Positions 12,109 through 24,475 of a stretch of 64,000 bases of DNA are shown one piece after another. The stretch covers positions 85,951,038 through 86,015,037 of the forward strand of contig OV277856.1 of NCBI GenBank assembly GCA_922989275.2, in the 5' to 3' direction. The translations under genes were made by a program, and so were the position numbers. The notes beneath the pieces are model-generated. The model saw nothing but the letters and a program-made list of their open reading frames with translations, was not told the origin of the DNA and did not search any database. Positions within the stretch are counted from its first letter, which is position 1. Each line of letters starts with the position of its first letter. Origin of the DNA: Gari tellinella (taxonomy: Eukaryota > Mollusca > Bivalvia > Cardiida > Psammobiidae).

Positions 12109-12671
12109 CAGTAGAGAATACATTTTTCTTTCCGGTTTAAACGCAAACGCAATTCACTACACTGTGGAAATTTACTTTTAGAAATTTGAACTAATTTTTT
12201 AATCTGAGTAGCAAACAGGTTGGAGCCTGATCAGACGCCGGGTTACGCGGTGTCTGATCTGGCTCCAACCTGTTTGCAATGGTAATAATAGTTTTGTTTA
12301 TAAATGCGTTTAATTTGAAAGAATAAAATATCAGTAAAGTTAGCGCAGCGTTCTCGTGCTGCACGATGATCATACTTATCTCAAGTAGGAATGTGTACGA
12401 CTATGTATTCGATGTTACCTTCCTTACAGTGGTCAAAATGTTATTCTTTCCCAATAAACGCGCTTACGCTAAAACCATGATTTCCATTGCAAACAGTTTG
12501 GAGCAGATCAGACGCCGGGTAACCCGGCGTCTGATCAGGCACCAAACTGTTTGCAACTCAGACTAACATGAATGGTCATAATTGTCTAAAGGTTGTGTTT
12601 TTATCCGTTTTATTGTGATGCGTTTGCGTTTCTTTGCGTTTAAACGGGAAAGAATAACGTTTTCTCTACTG
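12109..12671. mobile_element. 563-bp MITE carrying two type C hairpins
   Basis: The terminal stretch CAGTAGAGAA at 12109 is mirrored at 12662-12671. Subterminal CTTTCC.GTTTAAACGCAAA sequences also pair (left about 12130-12150, right about 12635-12655). Two separate type C hairpins lie inside: 12211-12278 and 12489-12554, both with GATCAGACGCCGGG near the tip. Two hairpins in one element is unusual in this window. Confidence 0.65.
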
Positions 12672-13479
12672 TTACCTATTTACCATTATTAACTATTCTG
12701 TTCTAAAGTAACACAGACAAGTCAGAAAAATCGGATCGATCACGTGACTCTTATTCGACCATGCGGAAATTCTCGGAAGCCGACACGAAGATTTGTTATG
12801 TAAACAAAGAGCTTATTTTTCCAACCATCTCGATAAGAAATCGGCACATTTATGTATGATTCTTAAAGAAAGGGGGGCATATGTCAGGCATCTGACAACC
12901 GTTTTCTCTTAGTTTTAATACATAGAAAATGTACATATATAAGAAATTGCGCGTTTTAAACATCCATTTGGGCGACATTCTGCCTTTAATTCTACTAGTC
13001 ACAAAAATAAAAATATTCATCAGAACTTCCTTTTTATACATGTACATGATTTCCAGAAATTCAAACACATTTTTAACACATACAGAGTTACCTCAATTGA
13101 GTTAAACTTCAAAATGCCGTCAGCTCTTACTTTATCATAAGCCAAACCTGCAATAAGGGACCCTTGGATATGAAAGCCTGTAGATCTTAAAAGACAGGTG
13201 ACCGTTCAATGTATGACAAAAGTAATGCACAAAATCTCTTTTATAATCTCTCCTGGGGGATTACTTTTTTCATGCGTTTAGCTACCATCTGACATATAGG
13301 CTATAAACTCTCACAATGCTTAGTTTTCACTTGACTATATATAATTGAATCTGTTATTATGTATTGTTACATTTGTGACTAAACATAACCTGTCCTTTGA
13401 TCTATGCATTATGGACTAACAAGTCAATATAATGGGGAAAAAATATAGATATTTTTTTTAAATAAATTCATAAATTGAA

Positions 13480-13550
13480 TCAAACGGGACTCGAAACTAG
13501 GACCTTTGGATTGCTGGTCAATCACTCTTCCGACTGAGCTATCAAGGAAC
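13480..13550 (-). repeat. tRNA-like sequence, probably a SINE head
   Basis: On the - strand there is a box A-like TAGCTCAGTCGG (about 13544-13531) and a box B-like TAGTTTCGAGTCCC (about 13499-13486) at tRNA-like spacing. The base before the expected anticodon is A, not T, and the acceptor ends do not pair well, so a functional tRNA is unlikely. A tRNA-derived SINE or pseudo-tRNA is the better reading. Confidence 0.5.
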
Positions 13551-13927
13551 ACTGAAACTTGTCAAACAGTTCTTTATATAAATATTTTCGTATTGCTTTT
13601 AAATAAACATAAAACAACCCACAGATAAATGAAAATAATTTGAAACCAAGTCTTGGAGTCATATAAGCATGTTCTCGCTTCAGTTTAATAACAAGAAAAC
13701 ATCTTTTGTGGGGAAAAAAATAAACAAAAACAGTTTTAAAACCAAAAAGGAAAAGAAAAACAAATTATTCGTATTGTAAGTGCAAGTAATCGACAATCAT
13801 TAGAATAGATGAAAATATGAAATACGACAGAACAGAACTTGTAAGATAACTGGCAAAAAAGTTGTTAAAACCTTTTGTAAATGCATAATAATAACAAATA
13901 ACCATCCCATCCCTAGCTGCATGGACC

Positions 13928-16900
13928 GTATGCTTCATCTCTTCAAAGAATTATGATCGCATGAACTTGTAGTCTAAGCTGTAGACCACTTTTATTTGCG
14001 GTGAAAGGACCATACAACCTTTTGGTACCATCTTATAGCATATTTCCTCAGGAGTTTGGAAACAATCGTCTGACGCGTATTTAGGTAGTGATAAGGGGAG
14101 ATAATTGAGGTTTAAGTTGTCTCCCCTTGGATTTTTAAGCAAAAACTGACATTCTTATTCGGCTTTTATTTCATGTGTTAGAGATTTAAAAGTGGTATTT
14201 TGTTAGCAATTATCAATGTAGTTTACCTAAATACAAATTTTGAAAATGTTTTAGGATAGCTTCAGACTCGTTGAAATCCAAAATGGCCGCCAAAATGGCT
14301 ATTTTCAGTAACATTTAAGCTATTCAAGCAATAACATTACTTATATTGACTACACTTTATACTCATATGGAACAATTTTAGTTAATTCGTATTGAACATT
14401 AACTAAGAAATCATACTAGCCTTGATTTTGATTTGTTTCCTGTCATCCAGTGCTGAAATAATCCAAAATGGCCGCCGTACATACCTATCTCATTAATTTC
14501 TACTCACATGAATTTTCTTGATTAGGGCTTTCATTTCATTCGTTAGAGATTTAAAATGGTATTTTGTGAGCAATTATTCAAAACGTTTCCCCAATACATA
14601 TTTTGAAAATGTTTTAGGATGGTTTTCGACCCATTGTAAACCAAAATGGCTGCCAAATGGCTATTTTTAGTAACAATTAAGTTTTTCGAGAAATCCAACT
14701 ACTTTTATTGACTGTAATTGATACTCATATAAAAATTTTTAGGTGAGTCTTATTGAACATTAAGTGACAAACGGTAAGTTTTTATTTAGATTGGTTCCTG
14801 TCCCCAAGTGCTGATATAATCCTAAATGGCTGCCCTTTATACCTTTTTACTAATTTCTACTAATATAAATTTTCTAGATTTGCCATTTTCTTGATTTGCC
14901 AGATTATGCACATCTCTTTTTGTGTGTGTCTTTTAGTGCCATTGTGGCAAAAATAGTTCATGCTGATAAATGCTGAAGTTGGTTAAGCTTGTACAGGAAT
15001 AATTAATGGCCTACATAGACCACTATACAATGCAAGTGTTTTTTGTTTTTTTTTATCAAGTTTGATTTTTTCTGATACACTATCAGGATATATGTGCCTA
15101 TAAAGGGCATATAACTTTACAAAGGAAGAACATATTTATTATTTCTTAGTATCAAAATGAATTTATATAATGTGAAACACTGTACAAAAGCTGTTTTTGC
15201 ACCCGGGTGTGTAATGCACATGAAATATATTTGTCACTAGTTTTCGCGGGTTTGTTGAAATTGTTATTTTCAGTTGAAAATTATTATGTATATCAATGGT
15301 AAATATAGGAATACCTGGCCATAATTTGATATAATTATAAGGCAGGGTGTTTAATAAGTGTTCAAAGCATGTGTTGTTTCATTGTTAGAATCTACGGAAA
15401 CAAATGTAGAGTATAAATTAACCACTTAATTAGAGAGTCAAAAACTGCATCGAAGCTAATTACTCGTTTTACTAATTTAACGGGTTCGTGGAGGAAAAAC
15501 TGAAATTTGAACGATACTGATTTTGATCTTTCACAAGTGCAATGCAGTTTGACTGTAAGATAGACACCAATAACTCGAGGAAGTGTGTGTGTCACATTGA
15601 CAAATCTTAGTACTTAAATGAAGTCAAACCATTTGATGAAAATACCTAGACACAAATACCAAAGTTGTGACTTTATCAGGTCACTGGTGAGAGAGATGTA
15701 GTGTCTCCAAATATGTGTCCATTATTCTTCCGGTGACATTTGATAGTTCAATGTGAGCGGCTACAGCAATGTCACTGCTGTTCCGGGTTCGTGGAAAAAC
15801 ATACACAAAGGAGACAAAGTCATTAACATTGCTTTCAGGTGTACCGCAGACAGTCGGGCTATGATCCCAATTACATCCAGCTATAATACCCCCAACCGGT
15901 ATGCTATATGATAACATGTCAAAATCAAGGGGTTGATCCAAGAAGGAATATCCTGCTAAACAGTGGAAGCAATCAAGACAATATATGTATTATGATGCTG
16001 CTCTGAGAAGTGAGGATGACTGACTTTCAGCATGATTTAGTGATATTCATATGATCGCAAGGGAGGTTATGTGCCATCACAGTTGCAAAAATAAATTTAA
16101 ATAAGCTCTAAATAGGGATAATAGTATTCTAGAGAAAGTAACTAAATCAGACCAAGAATATTTGCAAACTGGCCATGCATAGAATGATCTCAAGGATCAT
16201 GTTGAAGAAACACTGCTCTTACATATACATGCAAAAATTCTGTTTTACTTTAAGGCATGGCCATGAGTGAAAGAACAGTCCGTTTGGTCAAGACTGCTAC
16301 TGCCACATTATTTTGGAAGTCATGGGGGAAAAGGGAAAGCACCTTACTATGGGTCTTGATATCAAAAGTCTGGCAGGTTCTTAAAAGGTTATTCATATTC
16401 TGAACCATATGAGTAATCGCATAAACCACACGGCAGTAGAAGAACTGAATACTGAATAAGCGACATAATTAAGTGAGTGTAAAATATCAACTCCTAATAG
16501 ATTGTTACAAATGGTTAGACAACTGGTCTGGTGTTGGACGATTTTGACCATTTCATCTACTCCCATGTAGTTTATGCTATGACACATATGGTTAAGAATA
16601 TTAATAACATTTATAGAAAGGTTAGACTTTTGTGAGATTCTTTCCTTTTTTTCGTTTGTCCATGACTTGCAGCAAACATTATGTCACAGGAAAAGTATTG
16701 ACCAAACAGGCTGTTCTTTCACTTGTCACAATAAACTTATAGTAAATCGGTGGTCCATGTATATGTAAGAGTATATGCACATAATATAAGTCAACATAAT
16801 AGATATGCTATAGTTACACGGGGATATGTCTTACATATTCCTGGTCGAAAATTAAAACCCACAACCAGATGCTCTTATAAATGTTTAAAAGTAAAAGAAA

Positions 16901-19675
16901 GCAAGATATATCAATTGAAAAATCATCTAATCAAAGTTGCTTAGATTCAACTATATTAAAGGTTGGTTGCAAAAATAAGCATGCACTTAGTTCATATGAC
17001 ATGAAACCAACACTTTTTACACTCATAGTATATATCGTGCACTTTGTTGTAACTAGCCTGCAATTGCTATCAATCTAGCTGTTGAACCACTGCATAGCAC
17101 ATTTAAGAATCACTTCAAGTCGTTTTGAAGCTCAGTTTGACCCTTCACCAGAGCTTCGAAGGTTAAGGGTTCAGGTAGTTCATTGACTTTTTCTAGGTCT
17201 TTGATTCAGCCTTGCAAAGAAGATGTTGGCAGGAGAGTTGAATTATAGTCAAAATTTGCCCTTTTGACCGCAATGTCTTCTATTAGGTTTGCATTGGATA
17301 CAATAGTTCCGCTATATTGTTAGATCTTTTCATGAACTTCAATTGCGGGAATATCCTGCTAGTCCTGTCGCCAAGACTTCAAGCCTGAGAGGAGATGCCA
17401 ACTTCATTGAGAATATCAATGTAGCATATATGAAAGAAAGTTAAAATCGCAACGGCTTCGGAGTCTATTATTATTTAATTAGTGTTTCAGAAACATGATC
17501 CTTGAGAACATTCTATGCATGGCCAGATTGCAAAAAATCTGGATCTGATTTAGTTACTTTCTCTAGAATACTATGATCCCTATTTAGAGGTTATTTAAAG
17601 TTCCTTTTACCAATGTGATGGCACATGACCTCCCTTGCAATCATATGACGCTTATCGTCACTTCTCAGAGCAGCATCATAATCATATTGTCTTAATTTCT
17701 TCCATTGTTTCGCATTTTTCCGAATACTCCTTCTTTGATCGACCCCATGAGATTGATAAGTTAAAATAGTTCATACCGGTTGGGGAATGTAACATTGCCA
17801 TACTGTCTCCGATAGTCAAAATTGCAATTCATCGGGCTCGAACAGCAGTGACATTGTTGTAGCAGCTCACATTATTACCTATGGAATCATTAAATGACGA
17901 TGAAAGAATAATGGGCATATATTTCGAGACACGGCTTCTCTCTCGTCTGATAAAATTACATATTTTCTTTGTGCTCATGTCTTTTCATCAAAGATTTGAC
18001 TTCAGTTAAGCACTGGGTTTAGTCAGTGACCCAGACACACTTCCTCGGCTTATTGGTGCCCATCTTCGAATCTACATTGCACTTGTAAAACAGGAAATAC
18101 AGCTTCGTTTAAGGATGAGAGTTTCTTCTTATTGAGTCTGTTAAATTAGTAAAAGTGTATTTGGGCGCTTTTTGTACCATTAAGAGGTTAACTTAAGTCC
18201 CATATTTGGTTCCGTAGATTTAAAAAAATGAAATGACCCATGCTTGAAACACTTTTTAAACATCCTGCTTGATACCATGCTAGGGTCAGGTTAGATGTAT
18301 ATTCTCCATTTATATACATATTAATCAACAGAAAATAACAATTTCCACTAACCCGCGAAAACTATTGACAAATATGTGTTCATGTATATTACACATCCTG
18401 CTACAAAAATAGGCTTTTATACAGTGCTACACATTTTATAAATTTATATTGATACTAAGAAATGATAAATTTGTTCAACATTTGTAAAGAAATATCCACT
18501 TTATTGCCACATATATCCTTATAGTTATCCATATCAGAAAAAATCAGTCCTGACCAAATAAACACTTTGATTGTATGGTGGTCAATACAGGCCACTAATT
18601 ATCATGTAAAAGCATTACAAACTTCAGCATTTATCAGTATGAACTATGTTTGGAAAGACACGCACAAAAATTATTTGTATAATCTGGCAAATCAAGAAAA
18701 TGGCAAATTAAGAAAATTTATATTAGTAGAAATTAGTAAAAAGGTATAAAGGGAAGCCATTTTGGATAATATCAGCACTGGGGGACAGGAACCAATCTAA
18801 ATAAAATCTTACCGGATTTGTCACTTAATGTTCGATAAGACTCAACTAAAAATTGTTTATATAAGTATCAATTACAGTCAATAAAAATAGTTGAATTGCT
18901 CGAAAAGCTTAATTGTTACTATAAATAGCCATTTGGCAGCCATTTTGATTTTTAATGGGTCGGAATTTATTCTAAAACATTTTCAAAATATGTATTTGGG
19001 GAAACTTCTCGAATAATTGCTTACAAAATACCATTTTAAATCTCTAACAAATGAAATGAAAGCCCTAATGAAGAAAATTTATGTGATTAGAAATTAATGA
19101 GATAGGTATATACAGCGGCCATTTTGGATTATTTCAGCACTGGATGACAGGAAACAAATCAAAATCAAGGCTAGTATGATTTCTTAGTTAATGTTCAATA
19201 CGAATTAACTAAAATTGTTCCATATGAGTATAAATCGTAGTCATTATAAGTAATGTTATTGCTTGAAAAGCTTAAATGTTACTATAAATAGCCATTTTGG
19301 CGGCCATTTTGGATTTCAACGAGTCTGAAACTATCCTAAAACATTTTCAAAATTTGTATCTAGGTAAACTATATTGATAATTGCTGACAAAATACCATTT
19401 TTAAATCTCTAACGCATGAAATAAAAGCCCAATAAGAATGTCAGTTTTTGCATAAAAATCCAAGGGGAGACAACTTAAACCTCAATTATCTTCCCTTATC
19501 ACTACCTAAATACGCGTCAGACGATTGTTTCCAAACACCTGAGGAAATATGCTATAAGATGGTACCAACAGATTGTATGGTCCTTTCACCGCAAATAAAA
19601 GTGGTCTACAGCTTAGACTATTGATTGTATTTCATATATTTCATAATTCTTTGAAAAAGTGAAGCATACCACAAT
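13928..19675. repeat. Giant inverted repeat (foldback-like), about 5.7 kb
   Basis: The left arm runs from about 13928 to 16205 and the right arm, reversed, from about 17500 to 19675, around a roughly 1.3-kb centre. Paired landmarks: TCTAAGCTGTAGACCAC (13974) with its reverse near 19602; CGCAAGGGAGGTTATGTGCC (about 16057) with its reverse near 17630; ATGCATAGAATG (16174) with its reverse near 17510. Each arm holds two roughly 360-bp units with CAAAATGGC(C/T)GCC. No long open frame survives. It may be a foldback element or two copies inserted head to head. Confidence 0.75.
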
Positions 19676-19765
19676 CCTTATCACATGCGTTTCTGTGGTG
19701 CATGTGCAAACATTCCGTAACATTGTAAGTTTGTAGACTTTGTCAGTAAGACAAACAATGTACAT

Positions 19766-20021
19766 CAGGGCTGCCATAAGTTGACAAGAAAAATCCTAAG
19801 ATTTCCAAATTTGCATTTTTCAAGTGCGATTTTATGAATCGTACCTTTACCCCATAGCCTTTTTCTTGTTTTGTTGACATGATACTACTTAAAGTAGGCT
19901 GTAAGTAAAGCAGAATGCGCCTTAAGGCGCATTCTGCTTTACTTTCAGCCTGCTTTAAGCTACCACGTACTGAAAAAAAAATCCGAAGATTTAGGAAAAA
20001 TCCGGAGAAATGGCAACCCTG
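19766..20021. mobile_element. CAGGG-ended MITE carrying a type A hairpin
   Basis: The ends CAGGGCTGCCA at 19766 and TGGCAACCCTG ending at 20021 pair and are flanked by GTACAT on both sides. Subterminal AAAAATCCTAAGAT and ATTTAGGAAAAATCC-type stretches also pair. The type A hairpin at 19888-19959 (tip GCGCCTTAAGGCGC) is inside, with a piece of the left end of its usual TTAA element (CCTTTACCCCATAG near 19847). Confidence 0.6.
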
Positions 20022-20636
20022 GTACATGTACGTACCTTATAAGAAATGTTCACAGAAATGGATGACGCTTAAAATGCCGAATTTCTCAGAAACACTGGAA
20101 GAAATATAAATTCTTGCAACATGCACATCTGTTGTTAAAACATCCTTGTTCAGTTAAAGAACAGTAGCTTGAAAACTGTAGGAGTAGTTAGCCGGATAAA
20201 GTATTAACCGTTTATTGAAAACTTCAAGGAAACGTTCAACATTCCGTATTTCTGTGAAAAAAAATTTAAATCAAATTCTGACAATGACAATAAGAACATA
20301 TATGGCATGTGAAAACATCATACATGTAAAACATTATAAGGCTGTAGCTGCAAAACTTTAGGAGAAGTGAGAAGGACAAATTATGTACATGTACGTTATA
20401 TGCGGACGAACGAGGTTCGGACATGGGTAAAACAGTATGCCCGACTGCTAGTCGCAGAGGTATAACAATAGTAACGCGTACTATACATATTTCTATCGTC
20501 GAAATGATTGAATTCGGTTTAGTTCTTTAGTCAGAAAGCTTCTCCGAAAGACAAATGGGCGGACAAGAGAGCGGAAGGACAGGTGGTTGTGCAGTAATCT
20601 GCTAGATGATTTCTTAAAAGAGGATGAATTGAAGTA

Positions 20637-20993
20637 CAGCGCTCCCTCTCTACAACGGCCCTCCCAACAACGATTCCCTCCTCACAACGACGCTTGCCGC
20701 TGATCCCGAAACAAGAAATTATGTCCAACCTTTTTACGTCTGCAATATCTTCTGCTTAAAGTTGTCGTCTGCTGTTTTTCTCAAAATTACATATTGAGCA
20801 TTTTGACATAACAAACCTTAGTGACGAGTGACAAACAGCTTGAATCCAGATCAGACGCCGCGTTACGCGGCGTCTGATCTGGATTCAAGCTGTTTGCAAA
20901 TGTAAGCCACTTTCCCTCTCTATAACGACTCCCTCCGAACAACGCACACAATTGTTGTCTCCCATTGGGTGTCGTTGTAGAGAGGGAACGCTG
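20637..20993. mobile_element. pogo/Tigger-like MITE with a perfect type C hairpin
   Basis: The ends CAGCGCTCCCTCTCTACAACG-like at 20637 and the mirror AGAGGGAACGCTG ending at 20993 are each flanked by TA. The central hairpin 20832-20896 has 31-base arms that pair without mismatch around a 3-base loop (TTA); its tip reads GACGCCGCGTTACGCGG. A second copy of the whole element lies at 27982-28350. It ends about 170 bp before a channel-gene exon. Confidence 0.75.
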
Positions 20994-21166
20994 TAGTATA
21001 CACGTATGTAGGTAGATGACTAAACGCTTGCCGACGGTATTGCAAGACGCTCCTATGTGAGTTTTCTATATTGTTTTGTATTACAATAAGTAGAGTCAAG
21101 TGCTTAAATATAAGTGCTTCTGTACTGAGTGGCATTTGGACACTATATATTGTTCTTTTATAACAG

Positions 21167-21397
21167 GGTTGACAATGTAGGACCCGTGGTTGAGGAGAAG
21201 CTACACTATCGGGTTTTGCATGACGGACTCACAGTATGGGAGCCCCAAATACAGTTCAAGGTTCACTGTAACATGGACATGACGTACTACCCATTTGACA
21301 GGCATACGTGTTCCATGGTGATATCTAGCTGGTCCTACACTGTTGACGAAATGACACTCTCTCCCCTCAACACTGCTGTCAATATGGACAAATATAT
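21167..21397 (+). CDS. Cys-loop channel subunit, exon with the Cys-loop
   Basis: The acceptor is TATAACAG and the donor GTAAGC. The 231-bp exon enters in phase 2 and leaves in phase 2. It reads AVDNVGPVVEEKLHYRVLHD, then GLTVWEPQIQFKVH and the loop CNMDMTYYPFDRHTC, followed by SMVISSWSYTVDEMTLSP. The two loop cysteines are 13 residues apart with a central YPFD, the signature of the superfamily. It also carries 'V.W.P...F...C', the segment before the loop that links binding to gating. Confidence 0.95.
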
Positions 21398-22413
21398 GTA
21401 AGCCACGCTGTTTGCTTTGAGAATAACATCACAAATGATTAGAGCGTTATCTCGATAAAAGTTGCTAATTTTGAAGACAAGTGATCTCTAGTAGTAGGTT
21501 GAAAGTCCCGCCTTAAGGGGCACTCTGCATTACTTTCGGTCTGCTTTAAGCTATCATCTGTCCTGATAGTAAATACACTTAGACCGCACATTCGTTACTG
21601 TATAACATTGAACTATTTGATCCAGTGGTGAAATTAATGATATGGGCAACAATTGCGTATCTATGGAGTAAATGGATAGGAAGTCAATCGTCTTGCATTC
21701 AAACATCGAAGAGTTTTTTCCTACGTGATCGTTAAACCATTTGTGTCCTGTGAAATAAGTGAGATTTTACAGTAGTTGACCTATCGAAAAATATACGAAC
21801 GTATGTAGAAATGAATTCACTCATTAGATATACAATAACGACCAAGGGTCGTATACATGTATCTGTAAGAAATATCTAAAGACATTTACCTGTATATTAA
21901 TGACCTGAGATGTATATTCTTTTGTTTTTCTAGTACTGCTTTGCATATTTACAGTATCGTTTCCCATAGATAGCAGAAACGGACGTTAACCAACACATCT
22001 TAGCAATTAGTTGTACATAGTATTGCATCGTCTCATTCGGCTGGATTTACAGTGTCTTTCGATTAAACTAATATCCTGAATCCTGGTTATGGAAGAAATT
22101 AAGCGACTAAACAATGAAGAAGAATATCAGGGTGCATGCCTCGTTAAATTATACCAGATTGGGCTACCACGTACCTAAATGATTTCTATTGCATCTTCAT
22201 TAAAATGTCCCAGTGACATATATATGTTTACAGAAAAGGTCCACTATACAGTAATACCTTTCATGCCAGGTAGTATGGGTGTCGCAAATGAGGGGGAGTT
22301 CTGTTTTCAAATATACCGGTTTCTGTCTCAAAATTGTCTTAGCTCCTTCTGAAAAAACATACCACACCTGTATTAATAGTTTTACTTTTTATTTATTTCT
22401 GTGCTATTTTCAG
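21398..22413. other. Channel-gene intron with a damaged type A hairpin
   Basis: A type A hairpin remnant lies at about 21494-21552: the left arm is cut after AGGTTGAAAGT while the right arm (ACTTTCGGTCTGCTTTAAG) is intact. The rest is AT-rich with nothing recognised. Confidence 0.55.
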
Positions 22414-22727
22414 AGAAAACGGAGCTTGGGAACTCTCAAGTGATCCAAAAATAACGGCATCATCCGAGACCCGAACTGTAAACACTGAAACAAGAACATA
22501 CGCCAAACTAACAGTTGACTTTAAGCTGGTGCGACGGACGGATATCTATGGGCTTGTGATGTTTCTTCCGCTCATCATCCTGAATGTACTGAGTATTCTC
22601 GTGTTTGTACTTCCGGTCGAAACAGGGGAGAAGTCAGTATACTCCGTTGCTATTCTATTGGCTTTGATTTTGATGTTCACAATTTACTATGACGAGCTTC
22701 CTGTGGCCAAGTACTTGCCGATTATAG
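22414..22727 (+). CDS. Cys-loop channel subunit, exon with loop C, M1 and M2
   Basis: The acceptor is CTATTTTCAG and the donor GTTTGC; the exon enters in phase 2 and leaves in phase 1. It encodes the loop C region (ENGAWELSSDPKITASSE), then DFKLVRRTDIYGLVMFLPLI leading into M1, then the pore helix starting GEKSVYSVAILLALILMFTI. GEK before M2 and leucine at 9' are kept, and 20' is Asp; these fit a cation-selective pore. There is no adjacent Cys-Cys pair in loop C, so by convention this is a non-alpha-type subunit. Position 6' is Ala instead of the usual Ser/Thr. Confidence 0.93.
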
Positions 22728-24475
22728 GTTTGCATTGTTATTTATTCCAAAGGTTTCAAGTAAAAAGACATGCAGTTATAACGTAATTAAGATTACCTAT
22801 GTAGATTGAATCTAAAAGTGATCCAAACACGGTTTATCGTGTGTTTGATCCTCTGATATGTACACATTATAGTTTAAATAGTATGTCTACTGTAAATAAC
22901 TTACATTTTTATTTTTGTTTCACGCAGTTTCGATTGTTCTGTTGTATTCATATAAGACCGACTATAACAGTAAACGTCTTAAAGTTTAGCCCTTTTACTC
23001 TCGAGGACGCCATAAAGCGCATTTGCAAACAGTTTTGAACCTGATCAGACACCGCGTAGCGCGATCAAATTTATCATGAGGCAAAATGATTTCAAAGTTA
23101 AATTCAAGGCAGTATACCTGACGTAATTTCGAAACAAGTAGCAAACAGTTCTTTCTCTTATTGATACTCCTCTCTATCAAGAATAAGAACCATTGAGAGT
23201 GAAAAGGTTAAGCAATTGAACACCAGTGACTCATATACCCTCCCTTTACAAATAATGTACCTGCGAGTAGTACACTTGCCCTATACAAACAATGTGAACC
23301 CAGATCAGATTGTTTCTACAGCAGGTCTAATTTGCAATATACTCGTTTTATAGAAGCAACTCCAAATAGTCAAAAATTGATATGACTTAATTTGGAAACT
23401 GAAACTGTCCATTTGAGGGTACATGTATTGGTCAATGAGTTGTGAGTTGAAATAGCCATTTCGTCTTAAACACAGGGCCCCGACACGATTGCTTATTGAA
23501 AGAAAATAATCGTCAGAACGTATATATAGAGACAATGGGTACAACTGATTGTCAGTAGATTATCATCCTATCTCTGTAAAACCGAGCAAGTCATGAATAA
23601 ATATTGATGAACCGACACTTTTGTTGCCTTTCTGTCTAGCTTATACAATATACTTCCATAAAAACATAATATAGCATGCACTTTCAACAGTAATTGCATG
23701 TATTCACTGAAATCAACGATTGTCGGAAAACAGGACAGGGGTTCGTTCAATAGCCGACACAGCATTGCCACTAATGTACGCGTGTTTAGGCGGTATTATC
23801 GAGCATTACAGACACTTACCACTACTGTACGCTTGTTTAAAAGGTAATACCGAGCATGACAGTGATACAGTTCCATAGATATACACTTTTGGCACCTATC
23901 AAAGCTGATTTCTTTTCAAATAATTGCCGTTCAAAAAAAAGCGTACATGTACAAGAATAGCCCTACTGCCGATGAAAACATGCGAATTTGTTGTTGGTAT
24001 TGCAATGATTTGAGTATAACTCAGTTTTGATCGGTGTCACAGATTGATATCTATGAAACTGTATAACTGTCTAGCTCGATAGTACCGCCTAAACAAGCGA
24101 ACCGTAGTGGCCAATGTTGTGTCGGCTATGAACGAACCCCCGTCCATTTTTTTTGAAAATCATTGATTTCAGTGAGTAAATGCAGTTACTGTTGAAAGTG
24201 CATGCTTACAGTTGGTTTTATGTTATGTTTTTATGGAAGGATTTTATATAAGCTAGACAGAAATGCAACTAAAGTGTCGGTTCATCAATAAGTGTTCATG
24301 ATATGCCCGGTTTTGTCGAGATAGGGTGAAAAAGTTGTACCCCTTGTCTCTCTCTATATATATATACGAGTTTTTTTCCCTTAAAATTCAATCGTGCCGG
24401 ATCCTTGAGGTCTTAAACACAGAAAACAAATTTTGGGACATGATTAACTGGTATTTTATTGTTCGTATTTTATAG
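22728..24475. other. Last channel-gene intron with a long foldback
   Basis: It holds a truncated type C hairpin (about 23023-23065, with GATCAGACACCGCG) and a long foldback at about 23500-24390. Left landmarks GGTTCGTTCAATAGCCGACAC and ATGAACCGACACTTTTGTTG-like recur reversed near 24120 and 24275. The arms are about 330 bp, and the left arm has an internal partial duplication around CTTGTTTA / GTGTTTAGGCGGT. Confidence 0.65.

Larger units (their letters stand above)
9357..21166. other. 11.8-kb intron of the channel gene
   Basis: This long intron is almost entirely repeat DNA: a TA-flanked MITE (9687-10009), a foldback (10239-10347), a retroelement tail (about 11500-11596), a two-hairpin element (12109-12671), a tRNA-like block (13480-13550), the giant inverted repeat (13928-19675), a CAGGG-ended MITE (19766-20021) and a CAG-ended hairpin MITE (20637-20993). 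No coding exon was seen, and the flanking exon phases agree without one. Confidence 0.7.

Noticed and set aside
13480..13550. Functional tRNA gene
   Set aside because: Box A and box B are present, but the anticodon loop lacks the usual T before the anticodon and the acceptor stem does not close; a SINE head is more likely.
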